This document shows, in pieces, positions 6,466-11,505 of a stretch of 11,505 nucleotides of DNA. The notes beneath the pieces were generated by a model. It worked only from the letters and a program-made list of their open reading frames with translations, was not told where the DNA came from and ran no database searches. The DNA comes from JBFLXN01 sp040755715 [NCBI: Candidatus Edwardsbacteria bacterium] (GTDB taxonomy: Bacteria; Edwardsbacteria; AC1; JBFLXN01), in NCBI GenBank assembly GCA_040755715.1, contig JBFLXN010000080.1, forward strand, positions 1 through 11,505, in the 5' to 3' direction. Position 1 is the stretch's first letter. Every line of letters begins with the position of its first letter. Position numbers and translations under genes: made by a program.

Positions 6466-6802
6466 CCGGAGAGCTATTTTAGCCGCCAAATTTGCTCTAA
6501 CCAAGAAGGCATTTGATGTGGTCATCCTTGATTTGAGGAAACTTTCAGAGATTTGCGATTTTTTCGTTATTGCTTCAGGAAATACAGATGTGCAGGTTAG
6601 AGCAATTGCCGAGGCTGTCAGTGAAGGACTGGAAAAGAAAAATGTTTCTCTGCATCACCTAGAAGGCGGTACTTATGGCCGGTGGATTCTTTTGGATTTT
6701 GTTGATGTTATAGTTCATATATTTGACAGTAAGCTGCGAGAATATTATCGAATTGAGGATTTATGGGGCGACGCCCCGAGAAAGGAAGTCAAGGAAAAGT
6801 AA
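6413..6802 (+). CDS. rsfS: Ribosome silencing factor RsfS (iojap/YbeB family)
   Basis: RsfS binds ribosomal protein L14 on the large subunit and blocks joining of the small subunit when nutrients are low. With the ATG at 6413 the protein has 129 residues. Family features are clear: KAFDVVILDLRKLSEICDFF, VIASGNTDVQVRAIAEAV, HLEGGTYGRWILLDF and VDVIVHIFDSKLREYYRIEDLW. The conserved part begins near residue 20. The first residues (PKSLPHRKRN) are encoded inside the LytR_C gene and look non-conserved. No ATG or GTG lies between 6413 and the conserved part, which supports this start. GGAAAAG just upstream is a plausible ribosome binding site. The neighbouring gene order (LytR_C then rsfS) fits a housekeeping operon. 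Confidence 0.95.
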   Translation: MPKSLPHRKRNASGLSSSRRAILAAKFALTKKAFDVVILDLRKLSEICDFFVIASGNTDVQVRAIAEAVSEGLEKKNVSLHHLEGGTYGRWILLDFVDVIVHIFDSKLREYYRIEDLWGDAPRKEVKEK

Positions 6803-6854
6803 CAACAGAAAAGACTACTGTAGGAAATCTTTTAGAGAAGGGTTGACTTTTTGT

Positions 6855-6884
6855 TTGACAAGAATTAAAAAATTGTGATAAAAT
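6855..6884 (+). promoter_or_regulatory. Sigma-70-type promoter with extended -10, before the nuclease-like gene
   Basis: A consensus -35 TTGACA lies at 6855-6860. An 18-base spacer leads to the extended -10 TGATAAAAT (TGn at 6876-6878, hexamer TAAAAT at 6879-6884). The predicted start is about 6890-6892, two to four bases before the ATG at 6894, so the message would be leaderless. The promoter shares TTGACAAGAATT with the one at 7575. Confidence 0.75.
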
Positions 6885-6893
6885 TTTTATCGT

Positions 6894-7496
6894 ATGTCAA
6901 AAAGAGCAAAAAAAATTCACGACGGATTTGCTGGCATCAGAAGAATATTGAAGGAACTAGCTATTAGTCAGAAGAAGACTGAGGCAGAGATTGATAAACT
7001 CCGAGAGAGCCAAACAAAGACTGATGAGCAGTTGAAGAAGACTGATAAACAAATCGGCAATCTTACTGATGGTTGGGGCAAATTTGTTGAGGGGCTTGTT
7101 GAGCCGTCAGTTCCAAAACTGTTCTCTTTGATTGGCATCCAAGTTACCAGAAGTTATTCACGAGCGTTGAGTCATCTTAATGGGCGTGAGTTAGAAATTG
7201 ATATTTTATGCATTGGTAAACAGAACCGCAGGAAAGATTTCGTAATTGCGGTTGAAGTGAAGAGTTTGTTGGGGATAAAGGAGGTAAAGATCTGCCTAGA
7301 GCATTTGGCTCATTTTTTTGAGTTCTTTAAGGAATACGAAGGTTGGAATTTAGTCGGGGTTGTCGCTGGGGTGCGTGTGCCCAAACTTGTTAAGGAATAT
7401 GCTGAAGCCAAGGGTCTGTATGTCCTTGCTCCGTCCGGTGAGACGATGGAAATCTTGAATCAGAAAGATTTCAAACCTCGCATCTGGCGAAAGTGA
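6894..7496 (+). CDS. Coiled-coil PD-(D/E)XK nuclease-like protein
   Basis: The N-terminal part of this 200-residue protein (about 15-58) is a charged coiled coil with heptad-like TDEQLKKTDKQI repeats. A compact domain at about 60-195 has the order expected for PD-(D/E)XK enzymes: E66 in GKFVEGLVEPSV, D103 in ELEIDIL and E121-x-K123 in VAVEVKSLL. Further family-like stretches are VVAGVRVPKLVKEYAEAKGLYVL and a final FKPRIW. I recall this as a common uncharacterised bacterial family (DUF3782-like) with nuclease-type fold. No activity is known to me. All catalytic-type residues are present. No ribosome binding site precedes the ATG, consistent with a leaderless mRNA. It stands alone behind its own promoter and is not part of the housekeeping operon. 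Confidence 0.85.
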   Translation: MSKRAKKIHDGFAGIRRILKELAISQKKTEAEIDKLRESQTKTDEQLKKTDKQIGNLTDGWGKFVEGLVEPSVPKLFSLIGIQVTRSYSRALSHLNGRELEIDILCIGKQNRRKDFVIAVEVKSLLGIKEVKICLEHLAHFFEFFKEYEGWNLVGVVAGVRVPKLVKEYAEAKGLYVLAPSGETMEILNQKDFKPRIWRK

Positions 7497-7518
7497 ACAT
7501 ATCCGCCAAATTCTCTCT

Positions 7519-7573
7519 CCAAAAGATTTTGGAAAAACATTTTTTCCCTTCACATCTGTATTCAAAATGTTTT
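7519..7573. terminator. AT-rich dyads after the nuclease-like gene, possible terminator
   Basis: Three dyads overlap. CCAAAAGATTTTGG is at 7519-7532. GGAAAAACATTTTTTCC at 7531-7547 shares two bases with it. The 10-base perfect inverted repeat AAAACATTTT (7534-7543) / AAAATGTTTT (7564-7573) ends one base before the next -35 box. The stems are weak because they are AT-rich. They could end transcription of the nuclease-like gene or bind a regulator at the next promoter. Confidence 0.3.
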
Positions 7574-7574
7574 C

Positions 7575-7603
7575 TTGACAAGAATTTTGAAATTTGTTAA
7601 AAT
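7575..7603 (+). promoter_or_regulatory. Sigma-70-type promoter with extended -10, before the 94-codon frame
   Basis: The -35 TTGACA is at 7575-7580, followed by a 17-base spacer and the extended -10 TGTTAAAAT (hexamer TAAAAT at 7598-7603). Transcription would start near 7610, giving a leader of about 55 bases that carries AAAAGGAG at 7657-7664. The first 12 bases, TTGACAAGAATT, are identical to the promoter at 6855, which suggests duplication or a shared regulon. Confidence 0.72.
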
Positions 7604-7664
7604 ATAAACAAAAGAAAAAATAATAAGAGGGAATACAGGGGTGTGTCATATAATCTAAAAGGAG

Positions 7665-7949
7665 TTGAAGAAGGCGAAAGTAGATGTTGAGGGACGCATT
7701 AAGGAACTTTCAGCCCGTGTTGAGGTTGCCTTAGGAGAAGATGGGAAACAGGAGACACTGAAAGCGAACCTCAAAGCACAGACGGAAAAAGCAGTGGAAG
7801 CAACGGGCTCAGCGTATTCTTATGCATCCGACACCGCAGATTTGATTGTTGGCGCGCTCGGTAAATCCCACGAATTTTCAAAGCGGATTCGTCAACTCCG
7901 AGACCAGATGGCTTTAGAAGCAAGAAGAGGGAAGAGGAAGGAAGGGTAA
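7665..7949 (+). CDS. Unrecognised 94-residue protein without an ATG start
   Basis: The frame encodes a highly charged, helical, probably cytosolic protein. Residues 1-45 look amphipathic (GRIKELSARVEVALGEDGKQ). The centre is GSAYSYASDTADLIVGALGK, and the C-terminus is very basic (RIRQLRDQMALEARRGKRKEG). I know no family for it. A good promoter and a good AAAAGGAG support expression. However, the only near-5' start codon is the TTG at 7665, directly abutting that site with no spacing, and the frame is closed by TAA at 7656-7658. The gene may therefore be a decayed or 5'-truncated copy. Codon use is more GC-rich in the middle (GGCGCGCTCGGT) than in neighbouring genes. The frame after its stop continues, open, through the 21-bp repeat array. 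Confidence 0.5.
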   Translation: MKKAKVDVEGRIKELSARVEVALGEDGKQETLKANLKAQTEKAVEATGSAYSYASDTADLIVGALGKSHEFSKRIRQLRDQMALEARRGKRKEG

Positions 7950-7970
7950 GGGAATGGACTCCCTGCTGAA

Positions 7971-8180
7971 GAGAATATTGTTCGTTCCCTAGAGAATATT
8001 TGTTTTTCACCAGAGAATATACTTCCTGCGCCAGAGAAAATTGTTCCTGCACAGGTGAAAATTCTTTTTTCTGAAGGGAATATCTTATTTTCCCTAGAGA
8101 ATATTGTCCATTCCCTAGGGAATATTCCTTTTTCTCTATAGAATATCTTCTATTCTGAAGAGAATATTCTTTATGGAGAA
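7971..8180. repeat. Array of ten 21-bp tandem repeats in perfect register
   Basis: Ten units start at 7971, 7992, 8013, 8034, 8055, 8076, 8097, 8118, 8139 and 8160, with no insertion or deletion between them. Each has a core close to GAGAATATT, then a variable middle (often NTTYWT), then TTC/TCC-CTA or a similar end. The two best-kept parts are self-complementary (AATATT and TTCCCTAGGGAA), so the array reads much alike on both strands. Both strands are largely open in one frame: + gives heptads like ENILFSL and - gives EYSLQNR, KEYSLGN and similar. There is no CRISPR-like spacer structure. Possible readings are protein-binding iterons, curved DNA, or a decaying heptad-repeat gene. Confidence 0.85.
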
Positions 8181-8210
8181 GTAAATCCTGGTAAATTAAG
8201 GGGTTAGAAA

Positions 8211-8277
8211 AGACGCCAGACGCAAGGTGCTAAACACTATATGCCTAAAGCATAATGCGTGATGCATCAAGCGCCTA
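8211..8277. repeat. Probable dispersed repeat rich in GATGC/GCAT words
   Basis: The 378-base gap before the lipoprotein gene holds the 21-bp array and then this stretch. It contains GACGCCAGACGC, a small hairpin ATGC-CTAAA-GCAT (8241-8253) and the palindrome GATGCATC (8261-8268). The many short GCAT/ATGC words resemble the other palindromic fillers of the window. I see no gene and no clear promoter here. Bases 8278-8314 are plain and AT-rich. Confidence 0.35.
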
Positions 8278-8327
8278 CAATTTCCAATCTCAAATGAATC
8301 ATTTCAAATCTAAAAAGGAGGTGCCCT

Positions 8328-8909
8328 ATGGGCAAAACCATTATCCTGATTCTGGCCGTGCTTACTACGGCTTTGATTGGCTGTGGCGGCCCAAAAACTA
8401 TGCAGGGAACAACTCCAGGCGAAATTCCTATATGGTATGAGAATCCGCCCAAAGACCCGAATTTTCTCTACGCTCCAAATAGCCAGGTCTCGCAGGATAT
8501 GCAGCTTGCTATGGATAAAGCCACGACCGACGGGAGAAGGGAGATTGCAGCTCAACAGGAAGTCAGAGTGCAAGCGCTGCAAAAGAAATTTGATGAGGAA
8601 ACCGGTTTTGGGAAGGATGCCGAGTTGCTTCAGCAATTCACCCAAGTCACAAAGACCGTTGTTTCTACAGTTCTGAATGGATGCAGGATGATTAACTCAA
8701 AAGTGGTGAGGGATGGTGAAATGTGGCGGGCCTATGTGCTAATGGAATACCCGGTTGGTGCAGCTAACCAAGCCTTTGTGCAGCAACTCAAAGCAAACGA
8801 AAAGCTATACACTCGCTTTCGCTCTACGCAGGCTTTTAAGGAATTAGAAGAAGAGGTAGCCAAATACGAGGAATTCAAGAAACAGCAGGGTGGAATGCCA
8901 GAAAAATGA
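8328..8909 (+). CDS. LPP20-type lipoprotein
   Basis: This 193-residue exported lipoprotein has a hydrophobic signal sequence (residues 4-18) ending in the lipobox LIGC, with C19 as the acylated residue. The mature part fits the LPP20 family: IPIWYENPPKDPNFLYA at about 33-49, the alpha-helical segment with A-x-x-x-A spacing (AMDKATTDGRREIAAQQEV, about 62-80), and a domain end at VRDGEMWRAYVLMEYPVG (about 137-154). A charged coiled-coil tail follows (160-190). Vibrio FlgP is a well-known member and forms outer-membrane rings at the flagellar base, but the family is broad. The ribosome binding site AAGGAGGTG at 8315-8323 is nearly fully complementary to 16S rRNA, so translation should be efficient. 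It is the first of three envelope genes. Confidence 0.87.
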   Translation: MGKTIILILAVLTTALIGCGGPKTMQGTTPGEIPIWYENPPKDPNFLYAPNSQVSQDMQLAMDKATTDGRREIAAQQEVRVQALQKKFDEETGFGKDAELLQQFTQVTKTVVSTVLNGCRMINSKVVRDGEMWRAYVLMEYPVGAANQAFVQQLKANEKLYTRFRSTQAFKELEEEVAKYEEFKKQQGGMPEK

Positions 8910-8943
8910 AACTTCTATGAACCTTCGGTTGCAGAACAAAGTG

Positions 8944-8987
8944 AACCCCCCTTGGCTCCCCTTTTTCTAAGGGGGGTGAGGGGGGTT
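8944..8987. repeat. C6/G6 long hairpin between envelope genes
   Basis: AACCCCCCTTGGCTCCCC (8944-8961) faces GGGGGGTGAGGGGGGTT (8971-8987) across an AT-rich loop. The outer AACCCCCC/GGGGGGTT pairing is perfect, and the inner part pairs with slips. Four Ts follow. It resembles widespread CCCCCTTNNCCCCCCTT-type dispersed palindromes more than a dedicated terminator, and the gene at 9013 has no other promoter that I can see. It may still reduce readthrough or stabilise the upstream mRNA. Confidence 0.6.
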
Positions 8988-9012
8988 TTAGAAAGGATTT
9001 TCGGGTGAAATT

Positions 9013-9756
9013 ATGGCTGGGGCTTGCAGAGAGATTCTAATATCTTTTTGCTTGGTATTCGCATCAGAAAAAGCAATAGCCCAGAGTTATCCCCGATGGT
9101 TTTTAGACCAGGGCGCTTTTCCTGATAAGAATGTTTCTGTTGGCTATGCTGAGCCCTCTCTCTATGAGGATTCTTCTGCCTCCAGAGCCTTTCTGTCCGC
9201 CTGTGAAAATATGGTAAGACAAACACATACCAAAGTCACAGGCGGACAAATGTTTTGGGCGACTGAAGCTGGAACCTACTGGATAGGGAGTGATATCCGG
9301 GAAGGAATAGATACCAGCAAAATTGTCCTAAAGATACAGCGTCTGAGACCCATCGCAACCTGGCACGGCAATAATATTGTGGTGGTTTTGGCCGGAGCGA
9401 CAGCACTGCAAATGGATAGCTCCTTCTTGGTTTGTAAGTCAGTAGATTGCAACCCCCCTATTTGGACCGAAAGTCTACCGAGAGATGAAACCTATTTTTA
9501 TGCAGTTGGGTTATCACCAGAGTATTATCACGAAACAAGCTCATGGAAAGAGGTCGAGAGAAATGCTCGTCTTAATTTGGCGAGGCAGATTTTTGTTGAG
9601 TTAAAGGCTTTACAAAAATCTGATGGAATATCTGGCCAGGAAATAAGAAATGAGGAGATTTCAGTTGAGTTACATAATGTGGAGATTTTGGCAAGATGGA
9701 GAGATGTAAAGAAAAAAATATTCTATGTATTAGCCCGGATGCCGAAAAGTCAATGA
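9013..9756 (+). CDS. Exported protein with two LPP20-like units
   Basis: The ATG frame gives 247 residues with a likely signal peptide ending in AIAQ-S (cleavage near 24). The mature part holds two similar units. The first, at about 26-115, begins YPRWFLDQGAFPDKNVSVGYA, continues with an Ala-spaced helix and ends in a KIVLKIQRL strand. The second, at about 148-245, begins PPIWTESLPRDETYFYAVGL, continues with WKEVERNARLNLARQIFVE and ends KKIFYVLARM. Both match the LPP20 pattern of P-x-W, then VGYA/AVGL, then a helix. No lipobox is present, so it is probably periplasmic. The start is doubtful: AAAGGA at 8992-8997 fits the GTG at 9005 (7-base spacing) better than this ATG, but that GTG is in another frame and ends after 11 codons. 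The stop overlaps the next start (ATGA). Confidence 0.8.
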   Translation: MAGACREILISFCLVFASEKAIAQSYPRWFLDQGAFPDKNVSVGYAEPSLYEDSSASRAFLSACENMVRQTHTKVTGGQMFWATEAGTYWIGSDIREGIDTSKIVLKIQRLRPIATWHGNNIVVVLAGATALQMDSSFLVCKSVDCNPPIWTESLPRDETYFYAVGLSPEYYHETSSWKEVERNARLNLARQIFVELKALQKSDGISGQEIRNEEISVELHNVEILARWRDVKKKIFYVLARMPKSQ

Positions 9757-11264
9757 TAGCAAGGCATTTGTTGTCTATCCCTAGACGCACGCTGTTCAGC
9801 GTCTTTTTGACTTTTGCTCCAAATATAATAATTACCTCACTGGCTCTGACACAGTCAAGTCCCAAGCCTACCTTGGCAGTTATTGATTTGACAGCCAGCA
9901 CAGGGATTAGTGAAGAACAGACGGAGCGTCTAACCGACAAATTGATGACAGAAATAGCTAATAGTGGCCGATTTACTGTAGTTGAACGAAAGAGGATTAA
10001 AGAGGTGTTGAAAGAACAGGGCTTACAGCAGACTGGGGTTTGTGATTCTGTTGGTTCAGTAAAAGTAGGAGGGCTTCTCGGAGCGCAAAAAGTAGTAATA
10101 GGAAATTTGGGCAAGGTAGGTGAAATCTGGGCAGTAAATGTTAGAATGATTGATGTGGAAACCGGAAGAATAGACCGGCCTATTAGCCGAGAATTCAAGG
10201 ACAAAATAGACGGTCTCTTTGATATTATGACAGAAATTGGCCAGCAATTATGTCTGTCCGACCAAGAATGGACAATAGTTCAGAAGAAAATCGCTGACAG
10301 TCTGGCTTTGGAGAAGAGCATAGAAAAACAGGAAGAAGAAATCAAAGGTATTAAGACAGACCTGAACCAGAGATTTCCTCAAAAACAAAATAAACCCATC
10401 CCAGATAAGAGACTGAAAGACAGACCGTCTGTAGAGGAAAGAAGTAGGGCAAACAATTCTGGCCAGTCTATCACAGCAATTGTTGAAGCGGAATTTGTCA
10501 GTGCTGATGTCGGTGCAAGAGAGGGTTTTGAGAAGGCTAAGGAAAAGGCACGGCTAAAAGCCATACAACAGGCTGGTATAAATATAAAGGAGAATACTAT
10601 CTGGAATAAGTCGGAAACCGTTAGAGGAGCGGATAGCAAGATTGTAGATATTTTCTCAGAGTTTGTGACTGTCTACTCAAACGCTACCATTATCAGAGAT
10701 TCAGTTCTTGAGAGGAGAAGAATAGAAGACGTTACGATAGGAAGCGAGCCGTTTCAAAGATATTGGGTGAAGATGGAGGTGACTCTTTCAGTAGACCCAG
10801 CTGGACAAGACCCATCTTTCTATTTGAATACATCCATTAACAAAACCGCTTTTAATGAAGGTGAAAGACTAGAGATTAAGGTTCAACCTTCGCAGGATTG
10901 TTATTTGACGATTATTAATATGGTAGCAGAGAATTATATATCCGTGTTGTATCCTAATACTTATATGAATATGAAAACCAATTTTGTGAGAAGAGGCGAG
11001 GAGATTCAGATACCATCAAAAGACGATTATGAAAGAGGGATATTTTTTGAGATGGCTCCATTTGAGAAGATGGAGTCTCATGTGGAGGCGATATTCATAT
11101 TAGCCACTAAGACGGATGTTCCTTTAGTTGTCTCAAAACGGAGTAGTGAAGGCTCGGTCAGAATAAACTTGCGGGATTTTCAGAAATGGCTCAGCCGGAT
11201 ACCTTTGAACCAGCGAACGATGAATATTGAACAATACATTGTTTTTGCCAAGAGGGAAGAATAA
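9753..11264 (+). CDS. CsgG-like / FlgT-like / DUF4384 multidomain envelope protein
   Basis: From the ATG at 9753 the protein has 503 residues. It begins with a basic, then hydrophobic signal region (1-34), followed by a CsgG-type domain at about 37-175 (TLAVIDLTASTGISEEQ, SGRFTVVERKRIKEVLKEQG, GAQKVVIGNLGKVGE, VRMIDVETGRI). A coiled linker (about 190-235) leads to an LPP20/FlgT-like segment at about 238-350 (AREGFEKAKEKARLKAIQQAG, ending in a YWVKMEVTL strand). The C-terminal DUF4384-like domain (about 355-460) has FNEGERLEIKVQPSQDCYLTI and a VLYPN motif. CsgG-related proteins assemble at the outer membrane and serve secretion or appendage anchoring. I cannot tell whether this one forms a pore. 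No lipobox cysteine is seen. I choose this start because it overlaps the upstream stop as ATGA and gives a proper signal. An ATG 57 bases upstream would add a hydrophilic tail. Confidence 0.85.
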   Translation: MIARHLLSIPRRTLFSVFLTFAPNIIITSLALTQSSPKPTLAVIDLTASTGISEEQTERLTDKLMTEIANSGRFTVVERKRIKEVLKEQGLQQTGVCDSVGSVKVGGLLGAQKVVIGNLGKVGEIWAVNVRMIDVETGRIDRPISREFKDKIDGLFDIMTEIGQQLCLSDQEWTIVQKKIADSLALEKSIEKQEEEIKGIKTDLNQRFPQKQNKPIPDKRLKDRPSVEERSRANNSGQSITAIVEAEFVSADVGAREGFEKAKEKARLKAIQQAGINIKENTIWNKSETVRGADSKIVDIFSEFVTVYSNATIIRDSVLERRRIEDVTIGSEPFQRYWVKMEVTLSVDPAGQDPSFYLNTSINKTAFNEGERLEIKVQPSQDCYLTIINMVAENYISVLYPNTYMNMKTNFVRRGEEIQIPSKDDYERGIFFEMAPFEKMESHVEAIFILATKTDVPLVVSKRSSEGSVRINLRDFQKWLSRIPLNQRTMNIEQYIVFAKREE

Positions 11265-11505
11265 ATAGAGTTAATCTCTTAGACTTCTGCAAAATGAGAA
11301 ATATAAGTAAAGATTAGGGATGGAGAGAAGAAAAAGAGAGAGATTGGGGAGATAAGAGAAGAGATTTAAGGAGCTTTATGGATGAAGATAGGCTGTTTAT
11401 TTAAAAAAGACAATAGTTTCCCTATTGAGGAATAAATCGTTCTTTGAAAAATTTAACTTTTGGGTTTGCTTCAGGCAGCCTTAGGTAAAATGGAATCATA
11501 TGCGA
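11265..11505. other. Downstream gap with a purine-rich stretch, no gene seen
   Basis: About 11296-11373 is strongly purine-rich on the + strand (GGAGAGAAGAAAAAGAGAGA type). It ends in AAGGAG, followed four bases later by an ATG at 11378 that opens a frame of only eight codons (MDEDRLFI, stop at 11402-11404). This could be chance. No tRNA, clear promoter or terminator is visible. The final bases contain GTAAAAT near 11485, but no matching -35 box at the right distance. Confidence 0.4.

Noticed and set aside
7971-8180. CRISPR array
   Set aside because: Units are contiguous at 21 bases with no unique spacers of constant length, and no cas gene is present.
7771-8233. Minus-strand open frame through the array with EYSLxxx heptads
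   Set aside because: It has no ATG and no ribosome binding site, and part of it is antisense to the 94-codon frame. The openness follows from the palindromic 21-bp unit. Kept only as a note in the array finding.
8310-8645. Minus-strand and alternate + frames over the lipoprotein gene
   Set aside because: The + frame from 8328 has a lipobox, LPP20 features and a near-perfect ribosome binding site. The others have none.
8944-8987. Intrinsic terminator separating the lipoprotein from the next gene
   Set aside because: The stem is strong, but the T run is short and the sequence matches a dispersed-repeat style. No new promoter follows, so I annotate it as a repeat.
9572-10204. Long minus-strand open frame opposite the envelope genes
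   Set aside because: It is antisense to two genes with recognisable domains and shows no domain of its own.

Overview
The window looks like a piece of the chromosome of a diderm (Gram-negative type) bacterium, most likely an uncultivated lineage. Four things suggest this: a lipobox lipoprotein with CsgG/LPP20-type envelope proteins, ordinary bacterial housekeeping genes (panD, rsfS), Shine-Dalgarno sites close to the consensus, and intergenic gaps packed with several different palindromic repeat families. That repeat style reminds me of candidate phyla such as WOR-3 or Omnitrophota, but this is an impression and not a phylogenetic result. Every gene I accept is on the + strand.

Positions 1-3137 hold a tightly overlapped operon. 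It contains a small uncharacterised conserved-looking protein, a minimal nucleotidyltransferase (MNT), a HEPN-domain protein, and a 607-residue GlmL/MutL-family ASKHA ATPase of the kind that accompanies adenosylcobalamin-dependent mutases. The MNT/HEPN pair has the layout of a toxin-antitoxin module but is joined by overlaps to the genes on both sides. From 3138 to 4722 there is a 403-residue protein of unknown function, flanked by two copies of one repeat family in opposite orientation. A hairpin-forming insertion sits inside its C-terminal domain.

Positions 4723-6802 are housekeeping: panD (aspartate decarboxylase, for pantothenate and CoA), a single-domain GlmU-like nucleotidyltransferase lacking the acetyltransferase half, a membrane-anchored LytR_C protein, and rsfS (ribosome silencing factor). 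Palindromic repeats fill the gaps and supply the last codons of panD and of the GlmU-like gene.

Positions 6803-8327 look like an accessory stretch. A consensus-like promoter drives an apparently leaderless gene for a coiled-coil PD-(D/E)XK nuclease-like protein. A second, closely similar promoter precedes a 94-codon frame without an ATG. That is followed by ten copies of a 21-bp tandem repeat in perfect register, the oddest element in the window.

Positions 8328-11264 encode three exported envelope proteins: an LPP20-type lipoprotein, a periplasmic protein with two LPP20-like units, and a CsgG / FlgT-like / DUF4384 multidomain protein. The set recalls the FlgO-FlgP-FlgT system of Vibrio, and I infer a joint role at the outer membrane. 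The last 240 bases hold no convincing gene.
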